Source: Polaromonas sp. OV174 (GTDB lineage: Bacteria; Pseudomonadota; Gammaproteobacteria; Burkholderiales; Burkholderiaceae_C). From it: DNA of 64,000 nt. The notes under the pieces were generated by a model. It worked only from the letters and a program-made list of their open reading frames with translations, did not search any database and was not told where the DNA came from. The position numbers and the translations under genes are program-made. Below are positions 8,581 to 18,283 of the stretch, piece by piece (position 1 is the stretch's first letter; every line of letters begins with the position of its first letter). Where the stretch lies: assembly GCF_900112285.1 (NCBI RefSeq), contig NZ_FOKZ01000015.1, positions 49,877 to 113,876 on the forward strand, read 5' to 3'.

Positions 8581-9216
8581 TCAGGATTCCAGCTGGTGCA
8601 GCTCGGCCAGCGTGTTGGCATTGAAAAAGCCGCGCGCATCGTCGCCGGGCTGGTCGAAGGGCACCAGCACGGTCTTGTGCTGGGCCGTCCAGGCATCAAT
8701 CTTGCGGCCGCCGCCCTGGGTGAAACGCACCAGGCTTTCCAGCATGTGGGTGGCCATCAGGCAAAACACCGGCTGGGCCCTGAGCTGGCCGTCTTCCTCG
8801 CGCGCGGCGGCGACGGCGAAGTCGGCATCCTCGCGTGCCAGGGCCTGAGCCATGCGCGCTACCAGGTCAGGCGGAAACAGCGGGGTGTCGCAAGGCACGG
8901 TGAGCAGATAGGGCGTTTCGCAACGCTCCAGTCCGGTGAGGAAACCGGCCAGCGGCCCGGCGTATTCGCCCAGACCGGTGCTGTCGGGCCAGACCGGCGC
9001 GCCAAAGGCCTCGTAAGCGGCCAGGTTGCGGTTGGCATTGACCATGATCGAGCCCACCTGCGGCGACAGGCGCAGCAAGGAGTGCAAGGCCAGCGGGATG
9101 CCGTTGAAGCTTTGCAGGCCCTTGTCAACACCGCCCATGCGGGAGCCGCGGCCGCCGGCCAAAATAACGCCGGTGATGGCTTCTGCGTGCAAGGCAATGA
9201 GATTATTCATAGTCAT
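8581..9216 (-). CDS. mobA: Molybdenum cofactor guanylyltransferase MobA
   Basis: MobA transfers GMP from GTP to Mo-molybdopterin to make the guanine dinucleotide cofactor. The N-terminal nucleotide-binding signature [19 protein letters not shown] is intact, and the metal-binding segment [14 protein letters not shown] follows at about residue 100. The length of 211 residues is typical. The gene lies eight bases upstream of moeA and follows moaA, so the three probably form one transcript. Presence of mobA implies bis-MGD-type enzymes (DMSO reductase family) in this organism. Confidence 0.95.
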   Translation of the reverse strand: MTMNNLIALHAEAITGVILAGGRGSRMGGVDKGLQSFNGIPLALHSLLRLSPQVGSIMVNANRNLAAYEAFGAPVWPDSTGLGEYAGPLAGFLTGLERCETPYLLTVPCDTPLFPPDLVARMAQALAREDADFAVAAAREEDGQLRAQPVFCLMATHMLESLVRFTQGGGRKIDAWTAQHKTVLVPFDQPGDDARGFFNANTLAELHQLES

Positions 9217-9280
9217 TCAATGTCCCAGAATTTGCGCGGTGCAGCACCGGGCCGTTCCCGTATCCACCAGCCGGGGCTGC

Positions 9281-9360
9281 GGAATCGGCTCTGCCGGGCC
9301 GCAGGCGCAGCACCCCCTCGGGGGGCAGCGAACCACACGAAGTGGGGAGCGTGGGGGCCA
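9281..9360 (-). repeat. Repeat family B copy directly after moaA
   Basis: Read in the moaA direction, the element begins with GGCCCCCACGCTCCCCAC six bases after the TAG stop codon, then has the hairpin GCCCCCCGAGGGGG and a GCGCCTGCGG tail. It shares this order and orientation with the copies after the SDR gene and after glnB. It could act as a terminator or mRNA 3'-end structure. Confidence 0.75.
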
Positions 9361-9366
9361 TACCCT

Positions 9367-10491
9367 CTAGCCTCCGATGTAACTCATCTCGACACGTTTC
9401 AAGCCACCCTCGGCCGGGCTGGCGTCAGGCGGCAGGGCGGCGCGCAGTTCCGAATAGCGGTCGCCGCGCGTCTGCCAGATAGGCGCCACGGCAGCAGCGA
9501 TTTCTTCGTCGCTGTGACCGCTGCGCAGCAGCGCGCGCAAGTCATGGCCTTGATTGGCAAACAGGCATAAAAACAGCTTGCCCTCGGTGGACAGGCGGGC
9601 CCGGTTGCAGTCGCTGCAAAAGGCCTGGGTCACGCTGCTGATGACGCCGACTTCGCCGCCGCCATCGGCATAGCGCCAGCGCTGGGCGGTTTCGCCACTG
9701 TGGTTGGGGTTGATGGCCGTGAGCGGAAACTCGCTGCTCAGGCGCTCAATCACCTGCGCCGAGGGCAGCACCTCGTCCATGCGCCAACCGTTGGTGGCTC
9801 CCACGTCCATGTATTCGATAAAGCGCAACACCACGCCGGAATGGCGGAAATGCCTGGCCATGGGCAGGATTTCGTGGTCATTGGTACCGCGCTTGACCAC
9901 CATGTTGACCTTGATGGGCGACAGGCCGACTTGCTGCGCCACCTCTATGCCCTTGAGCACCTCGGCCACCGGAAAGTCCACATCGTTCATGCGCCGAAAG
10001 ATGGTGTCGTCCAGGCCATCCAGACTCACGGTGACGCGCTGCAGGCCGGCGTCTTTGAGCGACTGGGCCTTTTTGGCCAGCAAGGAAGCATTGGTGGTCA
10101 GCGTGATGTCCAGCGGCTTGCCGGCCGGCGTCTGGATTTTCGCCAGCATCTCGATTAGCACTTCCAGGTGCTTGCGCAGCAGGGGCTCGCCGCCGGTCAG
10201 GCGGATTTTTTCCACGCCATGAGCGACGAAAATTTTTGCCAGTCGGGTGATTTCCTCAAAGCTCAGGAGCGAGCTTTGCGGCAAGAAGGCGTAGTTTTTG
10301 TCAAACACCTCGCTAGGCATGCAGTAGCTGCAGCGGAAATTGCAACGGTCCGTCACGCTGATGCGCAAATCGTGCAACGGCCGGCCCAGGGTGTCGCTGA
10401 GCAGGCCGGTGGGCGCCGTCAGCTGGGAGGGGATGGGCGGAACACGGCTTGCATAGCGTATGTCCGCAAGGGGGATTACTTTGTCTGTCAT
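9367..10491 (-). CDS. moaA: GTP 3',8-cyclase MoaA (radical SAM)
   Basis: MoaA starts molybdopterin synthesis by rearranging GTP to 3',8-cyclo-GTP. The radical SAM Cys motif CNFRCSYC is present near residue 50, and the second cluster is seen as [21 protein letters not shown]. Instead of the usual C-terminal GG, the protein ends SYIGG, which provides the conserved double glycine. I chose the ATG at 10491; a TTG four codons upstream is also possible. It heads the moaA-mobA-moeA run, although 150 bases containing a family B repeat separate it from mobA. Confidence 0.95.
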   Translation of the reverse strand: MTDKVIPLADIRYASRVPPIPSQLTAPTGLLSDTLGRPLHDLRISVTDRCNFRCSYCMPSEVFDKNYAFLPQSSLLSFEEITRLAKIFVAHGVEKIRLTGGEPLLRKHLEVLIEMLAKIQTPAGKPLDITLTTNASLLAKKAQSLKDAGLQRVTVSLDGLDDTIFRRMNDVDFPVAEVLKGIEVAQQVGLSPIKVNMVVKRGTNDHEILPMARHFRHSGVVLRFIEYMDVGATNGWRMDEVLPSAQVIERLSSEFPLTAINPNHSGETAQRWRYADGGGEVGVISSVTQAFCSDCNRARLSTEGKLFLCLFANQGHDLRALLRSGHSDEEIAAAVAPIWQTRGDRYSELRAALPPDASPAEGGLKRVEMSYIGG

Positions 10492-10620
10492 GGTGGGGTT
10501 CAATAGGGAGAATTTACTCCATAGGCTTGGCCGGGCGGCAAAGGTGCTGGCTTATCCCCAGCCGCCGCGCGTTATTGCGCAAGGCCGCAATGGTCAGGCG
10601 GTGACTTCTTCAAGCCAGCA

Positions 10621-10710
10621 GGGGCCGCGGGACTGGCTTTGCCAGACCGCAGGCGCAGCGCCCCCTCGGGGGGCAGAGAGCTACGCGCAGCGAGCGAACG
10701 TGGGGGTCAT
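10621..10710 (-). repeat. Repeat family B copy directly after the SDR gene
   Basis: Read on the minus strand, it starts right after the SDR stop codon with ATGACCCCCACG, runs through a GCCCCCCGAGGGGG hairpin and ends with GCCAGTCCCGCGGCCCC. Order and orientation match the copies after moaA and glnB. The rest of the gap to moaA (10492-10620) shows no feature I can name. Confidence 0.75.
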
Positions 10711-11472
10711 CTAGACACAGCGTGCCCCGTCCACCTCTAGGCACACGCCGCTGATGAAATCGGCCTCGTCGCTGGCCAGGTACAAGGCCGCATTGGCCAC
10801 GTCCAGTGCCGTGGAAAAGCGTCCTAGCGGAATGCTGGCCCGGAATTTGGCCTTGCGCTCCTCGTCCAGCGGGCCGCCGGCAAATTCGGCGGACAGGCCG
10901 GTGTCCGGGTTGAACACCGGGTTGATGCAGTTGACCCGGATGTTGTCAGGCCCCAGCTCGGCCGCCAGCGACTTGGAGGTGGTGATGACCGCGCCCTTGG
11001 AGCCGTTGTACCAGGTCAGGCCGGGGCGTGGCCGCACGCCTGCCGTCGAGGCAATGTTGATGAAGCTGCCGCCGCCCTGGGCGCGAAACACCGGCGTGGC
11101 GTGGATGGTGGCCAGGTAAATGCTTTTGACATTGATGGCATAGCATTTGTCAAAGTCTTCTTCGCTGGTTTCCAGCGCCGGCTGGTTGCGGTGCGTCCAG
11201 CCGGCGTTGTTGATCATCACATCGAGCTTGCCGTAGCGCTGAACGGCAGCAGCCACCAGCGCCTTGACCTCGGCCGATTGGGTGACATCGGCGGCGAAGA
11301 AAGACGCGGTGCCACCGGCCTTGATGATGGCCGCCACCACTTTTTCACCCAGCGCCACATTGATGTCGTTCACGATGACTTGGGCGCCTTCGGCGGCCAG
11401 GCGCCTGGCAATGCCCTCGCCAATGCCGCCGCCAGAACCGGTGACGATGATGGTTTTGTTCTTGACCCGCAT
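10711..11472 (-). CDS. Short-chain dehydrogenase/reductase (FabG-like)
   Basis: This is a classical SDR of 253 residues with the cofactor motif TGSGGGIGEG near residue 11, NNAG (INNAGWTH) around residue 89, and the catalytic pair in YNGSKGA. The C-terminal LEVDGARCV matches the usual GG-x-V-DGG end of NAD(P)H-dependent oxidoreductases. The substrate is not predictable. The aldehyde dehydrogenase gene lies 68 bases upstream on the same strand, so the pair may oxidise an alcohol through an aldehyde to an acid; this is inference from position only. Confidence 0.88.
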   Translation of the reverse strand: MRVKNKTIIVTGSGGGIGEGIARRLAAEGAQVIVNDINVALGEKVVAAIIKAGGTASFFAADVTQSAEVKALVAAAVQRYGKLDVMINNAGWTHRNQPALETSEEDFDKCYAINVKSIYLATIHATPVFRAQGGGSFINIASTAGVRPRPGLTWYNGSKGAVITTSKSLAAELGPDNIRVNCINPVFNPDTGLSAEFAGGPLDEERKAKFRASIPLGRFSTALDVANAALYLASDEADFISGVCLEVDGARCV

Positions 11473-11540
11473 GGGTTGATCTCCCGCTTGATAGTTGAAT
11501 CGTTGCTATTGGCGCGCCCGGATGTGCTCCGGGGCAGACA

Positions 11541-12974
11541 TTAACCGTGGCGCAGGGCGACCGTCTTCAGGGTGGTGAAGCCGTATAGCGCCTCAAAGCC
11601 TTTCTCGCGGCCATAACCGGAGGACTTGACGCCGCCAAAGGGCAGCTCCACGCCGCCGCCGGCGCCATAGTTGTTGATGAAGACCTGGCCGCTCTTGATG
11701 CGCTTGGCCATGCGGAACTGGCGCGCGCCGTCGCGGGTCCAGACACCGGCGGCCAGGCCGAATTGGGTGGCATTGGCCAGTTCCACCGCGTGGTTTTCGT
11801 CCTTGAAGCTCATGGCGCAAAGCACCGGGCCAAACACCTCTTCCTGCGCCAGCCGGTGGTTGACCGGCACGTCGCGCAGCAGGGTAGGGGCCTGGTAAAA
11901 ACCGGTGTCCGGGGCCTCGTCGACGATCTGGCCTTGCGCCACCATGGGAATGCCGGCGACATGGGCGTCGCTTAAAAAGTCCCAGACACGCTGCTGCTGG
12001 TTTTGCCGGATCAGCGGGCCGACGTCCAGGTCCATGGCGGCCGGGCCGACGCGCAGCTTTTCAAAAGCCTGGCCAAGGCGCTCCAGCAAGGGCTCGTAAA
12101 TCGACTGCTCGACCAGCAGGCGGGAGCCGGCCGAGCAGGTCTGGCCGGCGTTTTGCACGATGGCGTTGACGATGGCCGGGATAGCCGCGTCCAGGTCGGC
12201 ATCGGCAAAGACGATTTGCGGGCTTTTGCCGCCCAGCTCCAGCGTCACCGGGCAGTGGCGCTCGGCAGCGACCTGCTGGATCAGCGTGCCCACCCTGGGG
12301 CTGCCGGTAAAGCTGATGTGATCTATGCCGGGGTGGCGCGCCAAGGCATCGCCGATTTCATGGCCGTAGCCGGTGACGATGTTGAGGGCGCCGGCCGGAA
12401 AGCCGACTTCGGTCGCCAGTTGCGCCACGCGCAGCAGCGACAGGCAGGCGTCTTCGGCCGGCTTGACGACGCAGACATTGCCGGCGGCCAGCGCGCCGCC
12501 CACGCTGCGGCCAAAAATCTGCATCGGGTAGTTCCAGGGAATGACGTGGCCGGTCACGCCGTGCGGCTCGCGCCAAGTCATCACGCTGTAGCCGTCCAGA
12601 TAGGGAATGGTGTCGCCGTGCAGCTTGTCGCAGGCGCCGGCGTAAAACTCGAAGTAGCGCACCAGGGCGGCGGCGTCGGCCCTGGCTTGCTTGACGGGCT
12701 TGCCGCAATCGCGCTGCTCCAGCAGGGCCAGCTCGTCGAGATGCTCGGCCACCTTGGCCGACAGACGCATCAGCAGGCGGCCACGCTCGGCGGCGCTGAG
12801 GCGGCTCCAGACCAGCTCCAGGCAATCGCGGGCGCTGCGCACCGCGACGTCGATATCGTGCGCGTTGCTGCGCTGAATCTCGTCAAAAACCTGGCCGTCG
12901 GACGGATCGAGGACGGGAATGGTTTTGCCGGTCAAAGAGGGCACGGAGGCGTTGGCGATGTAATTGAACTGCAT
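11541..12974 (-). CDS. NAD(P)-dependent aldehyde dehydrogenase
   Basis: This ALDH-superfamily enzyme has the catalytic Cys in NAGQTCSAGSRLL, the general-base Glu in LELGGKSPQIVF, the cofactor-binding FTGSPRVG and the N-terminal GHVIPWNYP. With the ATG at 12974 it has 477 residues, the normal length. An upstream in-frame start would add 24 residues that do not resemble the family, and they are left out. It resembles betaine-aldehyde or aminobutyraldehyde-type enzymes in general form, but I do not assign a substrate. It probably shares a transcript with the downstream SDR gene. Confidence 0.9.
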   Translation of the reverse strand: MQFNYIANASVPSLTGKTIPVLDPSDGQVFDEIQRSNAHDIDVAVRSARDCLELVWSRLSAAERGRLLMRLSAKVAEHLDELALLEQRDCGKPVKQARADAAALVRYFEFYAGACDKLHGDTIPYLDGYSVMTWREPHGVTGHVIPWNYPMQIFGRSVGGALAAGNVCVVKPAEDACLSLLRVAQLATEVGFPAGALNIVTGYGHEIGDALARHPGIDHISFTGSPRVGTLIQQVAAERHCPVTLELGGKSPQIVFADADLDAAIPAIVNAIVQNAGQTCSAGSRLLVEQSIYEPLLERLGQAFEKLRVGPAAMDLDVGPLIRQNQQQRVWDFLSDAHVAGIPMVAQGQIVDEAPDTGFYQAPTLLRDVPVNHRLAQEEVFGPVLCAMSFKDENHAVELANATQFGLAAGVWTRDGARQFRMAKRIKSGQVFINNYGAGGGVELPFGGVKSSGYGREKGFEALYGFTTLKTVALRHG

Positions 12975-13064
12975 GGTCTCATTTTGCTTCAAACCGCCGA
13001 ACGGCCTGGGGCACGGAAATAATGATGAAAAGTGGCTCTTGCCCAATCCAGGCGGTCGCAGCTA

Positions 13065-13081
13065 GCTATTGATTTGGTAGC
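13065..13081 (+). repeat. Repeat family A core (17 nt)
   Basis: GCTATTGATTTGGTAGC differs by one base from the copy inside nadE at 24257. It lies in the gap between the aldehyde dehydrogenase gene and the end of hppA. Confidence 0.6.
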
Positions 13082-13173
13082 GTATTGGGCATGATCCTAG
13101 GGTTTACGTGGCCTGGCGATGCGCCAAAGCAGCCCGACCCCAGGGGCGTCAGGCAAAGGGCCTACATGTACCC

Positions 13174-13209
13174 AAGAAAAATGCCAGTCAGCTCTTAACT
13201 GACTGGCAT
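13174..13209 (-). terminator. Rho-independent terminator of hppA
   Basis: An 11-bp perfect stem (ATGCCAGTCAG at 13181 with its complement at 13199-13209) around a 7-nt loop is followed, in the minus direction, by a run of T (the AAAAA at 13177-13181). It lies 40 bases past the hppA stop codon. Confidence 0.9.
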
Positions 13210-13248
13210 GACGCATAAGCGGGCTTTTAGGCGGCAGATTGCGCCGAC

Positions 13249-15735
13249 TTACATGAGCGTGACCTCAACCCGGCGCGCCTCGGGGCCGGTACCTGCCTTG
13301 ATGTCTTCGGGCTTTTTGAGCTCAATCTTGTCCTCGGCCACACCCGCGCTCTTGAGCAGGTCGCGCACGGCGAAAGCGCGTTGCTTGGAGATTTCGGCGT
13401 TCGTGGCGGCGTTGCCAGTGGCGTCCACAAATCCGCTGATAGAGGCTTTCTTGCCGGCCTGGACGCCGGCAATGATGTCGGCCAGCGCCTTGGCGCCGTC
13501 GGGCGCCACCTCGGCCTTGCCGGTGGCAAAGAAAAACTTCACCACGCCGCCTTCGACCTTGACCGAGGCGGCATCGACCACTACCGGAACCGGCAGGGCC
13601 ACCGGCGGGGCTGCCAGTACCACCACTGTTTCGCTGACTTGCACTGGCACGGTCATGGCGACCACCTCGCCTGGGTGGAACTTGACGACCAGCGGCACGA
13701 TCAGCAGTGCCACGATGTTGATGATTTTGATGAGCGGGTTGATGGCGGGACCGGCGGTGTCTTTGTAGGGATCGCCCACGGTATCGCCGGTCACGGCGGC
13801 CTTGTGCGCCTCTGAGCCCTTGCCGCCGTGGTTGCCGTCTTCAATGTATTTCTTGGCGTTGTCCCAGGCGCCGCCGCCGGTGCACATGGAAATCGCCACG
13901 AACAGGCCGGTGACTATGGTGCCCATCAGCAAGCCACCGAGCGCCTTGGGGCCCAGCAGCAGGCCGACCAGAATCGGTACCACCACAGGCAGCAGCGACG
14001 GGATGATCATTTCCTTGATGGCGGCGGTCGTCAGCATGTCCACGGCGCGGCCGTATTCGGGCTTGGCCGTGCCTTCCATGATGCCCTTGATCTCGGCAAA
14101 CTGGCGGCGCACCTCGACCACCACGGCGCCGGCGGCGCGGCCCACGGCCTCCATGGCCATGGCGCCAAACAGGTAGGGGATCAGCCCGCCGATAAACAGG
14201 CCCACGATGACCATGGGGTCGCTCAAATCAAAGCTGATGGCGCGGCCATAGCTTTCCAGCTTGTGGGTGTAGTCGGCAAACAGCACCAGCGCGGCCAGGC
14301 CGGCCGAGCCAATCGCGTAGCCTTTGGTCACGGCCTTGGTGGTGTTGCCCACGGCGTCCAGTGGGTCGGTGACGGCGCGCACCTCGGGCGGCATGTCGGC
14401 CATTTCGGCAATGCCGCCGGCGTTGTCGGTGATGGGGCCGTAGGCGTCCAGCGCCACCACAATGCCGGCCATGCTGAGCATGGCGGTGGCGGCAATCGCA
14501 ATGCCGAACAGGCCGGCGAGTTTGTAAGACACCAGAATGGCGATGCAGACGAACACCACGGGCCAGGCGGTGGATCGCATGGACACGCCCAGACCGGCAA
14601 TGATGTTGGTGCCGTGGCCGGTGGTCGAAGCCTGGGCGATGTGCTTGACCGGTGCGTATTGCGTGCCGGTGTAGTACTCGGTCACCAGGACCAGCACGGC
14701 GGTCAACACCAGGCCAACGGCGCAGGCGCCGAACAGCCTCATCTGACTGCCGCTGGCGGTCACGGCGTTGTCGGGCATCAGCCACATCGTGACGAAATAG
14801 AAGGCAATCAGCGACAGCACCCCGGCCACGGCCAGGCCCCGGTAGAGCGCGGGCATCACGTTCTTCATGCCGGGCGAAGCCTTGACAAAGAAGCAGCCGA
14901 TGATGGAGGCGACGATGGAGACCGCGCCCAGGGCCAACGGATACAGCACCGCATTGACCGGCGCGCTGGCCACCAGCAGGGCGCCCAGCACCATGGTGGC
15001 AATCAGCGTGACCGCATAGGTTTCAAACAGGTCGGCGGCCATGCCGGCGCAGTCGCCGACGTTGTCACCGACGTTGTCGGCAATCACGGCCGGGTTGCGC
15101 GGGTCGTCTTCCGGGATGCCGGCTTCGACCTTGCCCACCAGGTCGGCGCCCACGTCGGCGCCCTTGGTGAAAATGCCGCCGCCCAGTCTGGCAAAAATGG
15201 AAATCAGCGAGGAGCCAAAGGCAAAGCCGATCAGCGGGTTCAGCAGGTCGGCCAGTTTGCGGTCTGGAGTCAAGTTGCCATTGCCGACCAGAAACCAGAA
15301 AAAGCCGGTGACGCCCAACAGGCCCAGACCCACCACCAGCATGCCGGTGATGGCGCCGCCGCGAAAGGCGACGTCAAGCGCCGGGCCAATGCCCCGCGTG
15401 GCCGCCTGTGCCGTGCGCACATTGGCACGCACCGAGACGTTCATGCCGATAAAGCCGCAGGCACCCGACAGCAGCGCACCGATGATGAAGCCGGTGGCGG
15501 TTTTGCCGTCAAGGAAAAACCCGATCAGTATGGCCAGGATGACGCCGACGATGGCGATGGTCTTGTACTGCCGAGCCAGGTAGGCGGCGGCGCCGGTCTG
15601 TATGGCCGCCGCAATTTCCTGCATGCGGGCGTTGCCGGGGTCCTGGGAAAGAATCCAGCTGCGCGCCCAGATGCCATAAGCCACGGCAATAAGCCCGCAG
15701 ACGAGCGCAAGAATCAGCGCTGAGTTGCCTGTCAT
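13249..15735 (-). CDS. hppA: Proton-translocating membrane pyrophosphatase with C-terminal OmpA-like domain
   Basis: The first 690 or so residues are a membrane-bound pyrophosphatase that couples PPi hydrolysis to ion pumping. The pyrophosphate-binding motifs are complete: [20 protein letters not shown] and [19 protein letters not shown], plus [19 protein letters not shown]. The segment [17 protein letters not shown] has Lys and Thr at the positions that mark the K+-independent, H+-pumping subfamily. After the last membrane helix come about 130 extra residues: a Val/Pro linker, then an OmpA-like fold ([42 protein letters not shown], ending RRVEVTL). Such enzymes normally stop at about 700 residues. 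The RBS AGGAG precedes the ATG. The gene diverges from soluble ppa. Confidence 0.95.
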   Translation of the reverse strand: MTGNSALILALVCGLIAVAYGIWARSWILSQDPGNARMQEIAAAIQTGAAAYLARQYKTIAIVGVILAILIGFFLDGKTATGFIIGALLSGACGFIGMNVSVRANVRTAQAATRGIGPALDVAFRGGAITGMLVVGLGLLGVTGFFWFLVGNGNLTPDRKLADLLNPLIGFAFGSSLISIFARLGGGIFTKGADVGADLVGKVEAGIPEDDPRNPAVIADNVGDNVGDCAGMAADLFETYAVTLIATMVLGALLVASAPVNAVLYPLALGAVSIVASIIGCFFVKASPGMKNVMPALYRGLAVAGVLSLIAFYFVTMWLMPDNAVTASGSQMRLFGACAVGLVLTAVLVLVTEYYTGTQYAPVKHIAQASTTGHGTNIIAGLGVSMRSTAWPVVFVCIAILVSYKLAGLFGIAIAATAMLSMAGIVVALDAYGPITDNAGGIAEMADMPPEVRAVTDPLDAVGNTTKAVTKGYAIGSAGLAALVLFADYTHKLESYGRAISFDLSDPMVIVGLFIGGLIPYLFGAMAMEAVGRAAGAVVVEVRRQFAEIKGIMEGTAKPEYGRAVDMLTTAAIKEMIIPSLLPVVVPILVGLLLGPKALGGLLMGTIVTGLFVAISMCTGGGAWDNAKKYIEDGNHGGKGSEAHKAAVTGDTVGDPYKDTAGPAINPLIKIINIVALLIVPLVVKFHPGEVVAMTVPVQVSETVVVLAAPPVALPVPVVVDAASVKVEGGVVKFFFATGKAEVAPDGAKALADIIAGVQAGKKASISGFVDATGNAATNAEISKQRAFAVRDLLKSAGVAEDKIELKKPEDIKAGTGPEARRVEVTLM

Positions 15736-16005
15736 AGAGGGATCTCCTACGTTGTTTTTCGCTTGGAGAAGGCGCCACGCTAGCGGAGCCTCCGCTGCGT
15801 TGCTTCCTCGCTGCTCACGTGGAGACGATTGGCCAACTCGCGAAATTTAACGCCAAAACATGACAAGTTGACGAAACGTAAGGCCTGAATCAGTAAAATG
15901 CGGGTAAATCCCGAGCAGCTTGGCTGCGCTAGTCAACCTCCCGGTAACTAGCAAGCCTTTCCTCCCTTTTCCCCTTACCCATTCTTTTATCAACGCAAAG
16001 CGACC

Positions 16006-16545
16006 ATGTCCCTAGCTAAAGTTACCCCCGGTAAAAATGCCCCTGAGTCCTTCAACGTGATCATCGAAATTCCGATGAACGCCGACCCGGTGAAATACGA
16101 AGTGGACAAGGAATCCGGCGCGATTTTTGTTGACCGTTTCATGAGCACGGCCATGCACTACCCGACCAACTACGGTTATGTGCCGCAAACCCTCAGCGGT
16201 GACGGCGACCCGGTGGATGTGCTGGTGATCACGCCCGTGCCCCTGATTCCTGGTGTGGTGGTGACCTGCCGCGCCATCGGCATCCTGAAGATGACCGACG
16301 AAGCCGGCGAAGACGGCAAGGTGCTGGCCGTGCCCATCGACAAGAAATGCTCGCTCTACACCCAGTGGCAAAAACCCGAAGACCTGAACCCGCTGCGCCT
16401 GAAAACCATCTCCCATTTCTTTGAGCATTACAAAGACCTGGAAGAGGGCAAGTGGGTCAAGGTGCAGGGCTGGGAAGGCCCGGAAGCGGCCCAGAAAGAG
16501 ATCTCCGACGGCATCGCCAATTACGCCGCGGAAAACAAGGCCTGA
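16006..16545 (+). CDS. ppa: Soluble inorganic pyrophosphatase, family I
   Basis: This cytoplasmic enzyme hydrolyses PPi to phosphate and drives biosynthesis forward. The PPase signature [12 protein letters not shown] is present, along with [17 protein letters not shown] and the C-terminal [18 protein letters not shown]. The length of 179 residues is normal. It lies divergent from the membrane pyrophosphatase across 270 bases, so both PPi-consuming enzymes may share regulatory DNA. In that gap I found no promoter with good spacing. Confidence 0.97.
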   Translation: MSLAKVTPGKNAPESFNVIIEIPMNADPVKYEVDKESGAIFVDRFMSTAMHYPTNYGYVPQTLSGDGDPVDVLVITPVPLIPGVVVTCRAIGILKMTDEAGEDGKVLAVPIDKKCSLYTQWQKPEDLNPLRLKTISHFFEHYKDLEEGKWVKVQGWEGPEAAQKEISDGIANYAAENKA

Positions 16546-16550
16546 GCCTG

Positions 16551-16614
16551 TTTTTAAGCTTCTTAGGCCTCTAGCCCATACTCGTCGGGCGTAAGCAGCT
16601 ATTAAAAACGAAGC
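16551..16614 (-). repeat. Repeat family A copy after ppa
   Basis: On the minus strand the 17-nt core (16598-16614) is followed by TGCTTACGCCCG and GGGCTAGAGGCCTAAG. This is one of the fullest copies and is almost the same as the one at 21651. It lies in the ppa/peptidase intergenic space, just before the shared terminator. Confidence 0.85.
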
Positions 16615-16621
16615 GTCAAGC

Positions 16622-16656
16622 AAAAAAACGCCTGCTGGAAACAGCAGGCGTCTTTT
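16622..16656 (+). terminator. Bidirectional terminator between ppa and the P1 peptidase gene
   Basis: A perfect 10-bp stem (ACGCCTGCTG with CAGCAGGCGT) around a GAAA tetraloop is flanked by seven A on the left and TCTTTTT-like T residues on the right. It can therefore end transcription from both convergent genes. Confidence 0.93.
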
Positions 16657-16667
16657 TATTGGCGCGG

Positions 16668-17750
16668 CTAGGCGGCCTGGCGCTGCAGCCGGCCATAGCG
16701 CGTCAGCACGGCGCACAACTCGTCGTGCGGCAGGGCGTGAACCACCGTGCCATTGAGTCCGCTCATGGTGTGGGCCGCAATCATGGCGTTGACGATGGCC
16801 TCTTCCACGGCCTGCACCGTGGCCTGGAACAGCGGGTCTATGGCTGCGCCATGCGGCAGGGCCTGCCAGGCCGATAGGCCATCGTCCGTGTTGGCTACCT
16901 GCTGCGTTGAAAAGGCCAGAAAAATGTCGCCGCTGGAGTGCATGGCCACACTGCCCACGCGCGCCAGGCCCATGGCTGCGCGGCGCGCCAGCCGTTTGCA
17001 CTGGTGCGGCAGCAGCGGCGCATCGGTGGCGATGCAGGCAATGATGGAGCCGTCCTTGTTGGCCTGAACGTCTGGCAGGGAATGCGTGATTTCGCGGCCC
17101 ACCGGGACGCCGGCAATGGTGAGTTGGTCGCGCTGGCCATAGTTGCTTTGCACCAGCACGCCCACGGTGTAGCTGTGGCCCAGCACCGTCACCACGCGGC
17201 TGGACGTGCCTATACCGGCCTTCCACTTGTGCGTGATCATGCCGGTGCCGCCGCCCACACAGCCTTCGGCCACCGGGCCGGTGCTGGCCTGCTCCAGCGC
17301 GGCATGGGCATGTTCGGCGCGCACATGGTGGCCGTTGATGTCGCTGAGCACGCCGTCATAGGTTTCGGCCACCACCGGCAGATAAAAGTGGGACGGGCTG
17401 TCCGGCTGAGCCCGCTGGTGCAGCCAGGCAACCGTGGCATCGCGCACCACGCCCACGCTGTGGGTGTTGGTCAGCATCACCGGGCCTTGCAGCAAGCCGG
17501 CTTCTTCCAGCCAGTGCGTGCCGGTCATTTCGCCGTTGCCGTTGAGCGAGAAGAAAGCGCCGGGCAAACTGGCATGCGCGCCTTGCTGGCCGGCCGGCAG
17601 TATGGCCGTGACGCCGGTGCGAACGGCGCTACCTTCAATCAGCGTGGTGTGACCAACGGCCACGCCGGGCACATCGGTGATGGCGTTGAGCGGGCCGGGG
17701 ACGCCGTCAAAAGGAATGCCCAGATCGCGGGCGCGGGGTTTGTTGGGCAT
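16668..17750 (-). CDS. P1 family (S58) self-processing peptidase, DmpA-like
   Basis: The 360-residue protein resembles L-aminopeptidase D-esterase DmpA and related beta-peptidyl aminopeptidases, N-terminal nucleophile enzymes that cleave themselves into two subunits. Family segments are visible: ITDVPGVAVGHTTL near residue 25, VAETYDGVLSDINGHHV, GGGTGMITHKWKAGIGTSSRV and SSGDIFLAFST. The last contains the Ser that should become the N-terminal nucleophile, but the residue before it is Ser, where I would expect Gly or Asn-Gly. There is no signal peptide. The physiological substrate is unknown. Confidence 0.88.
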   Translation of the reverse strand: MPNKPRARDLGIPFDGVPGPLNAITDVPGVAVGHTTLIEGSAVRTGVTAILPAGQQGAHASLPGAFFSLNGNGEMTGTHWLEEAGLLQGPVMLTNTHSVGVVRDATVAWLHQRAQPDSPSHFYLPVVAETYDGVLSDINGHHVRAEHAHAALEQASTGPVAEGCVGGGTGMITHKWKAGIGTSSRVVTVLGHSYTVGVLVQSNYGQRDQLTIAGVPVGREITHSLPDVQANKDGSIIACIATDAPLLPHQCKRLARRAAMGLARVGSVAMHSSGDIFLAFSTQQVANTDDGLSAWQALPHGAAIDPLFQATVQAVEEAIVNAMIAAHTMSGLNGTVVHALPHDELCAVLTRYGRLQRQAA

Positions 17751-17819
17751 GGCTAGTCCTCGGGTGGGCGGAAAAACCGCTACCTTACCGCAGGCTCTGC
17801 CGGGCCTGGAGCTACAACT

Positions 17820-18155
17820 TTAGATGGCGGCCATGCTGGCGCAGCTTTCGGCGCATTTGCGGCAAGCGGCCGCGCAGTCATCCATGCCGCCTATGGCCTC
17901 GCAGCTGGTGGCACAGGCTTCGCAGACTTCCGCGCACAGCGCGCAGAACTTGGGCACGAATTCTGAGCCGCTGAGCTGCAGGTTGGCCGAGGCCTGGCAG
18001 ACTTCCGCGCAGTTCAGGATCAGGGCAAAGTGCTCGGGATCGGTATGCTGGCCGCCGATTTGCAGGCAATGGGTCATGGCCGTCTGTAGGCAGGCGTGAT
18101 GGCACTGGGTGCAGGCCTCTATGCAGGGCTGCATGCTGGTAATGGCGTGGTCCAT
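17820..18155 (-). CDS. Cys-rich four-helix-bundle copper-binding protein
   Basis: The 111-residue protein contains 16 cysteines, many in C-x2-3-C spacing along helices (CIEACTQCHHAC, FCALCAEVCEACATSC, CAAACRKCAESC). This is the pattern of the DUF326/Csp family, whose members store many Cu(I) ions inside a four-helix bundle. No signal peptide is visible, so it would be a cytosolic, Csp3-like form. It stands alone between a peptidase and a lipase gene, with no copper pump or CueR-type regulator nearby. Confidence 0.9.
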   Translation of the reverse strand: MDHAITSMQPCIEACTQCHHACLQTAMTHCLQIGGQHTDPEHFALILNCAEVCQASANLQLSGSEFVPKFCALCAEVCEACATSCEAIGGMDDCAAACRKCAESCASMAAI

Positions 18156-18283
18156 GGCGATGCTCCTCGACTGAAGTCAAGACATCAATGAGTGTGATCC
18201 TTGCGCGGCCGGCTGTCTGGCAGACTGCGGCGACAAGCGCTGTAGGCGCGGGCCTATGCTTTAGCGCTGGCCCGAATAGCCGC

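Noticed and set aside
13828..15723. A 631-codon plus-strand frame opposite hppA
   Set aside because: Composition is extreme (Gly/His/Gln) and the opposite strand encodes a complete pyrophosphatase.
15868..15899. TTGACG and TAAAAT as a promoter of ppa
   Set aside because: The spacing is 20 bases, too long for a standard sigma-70 promoter, and no other support exists.
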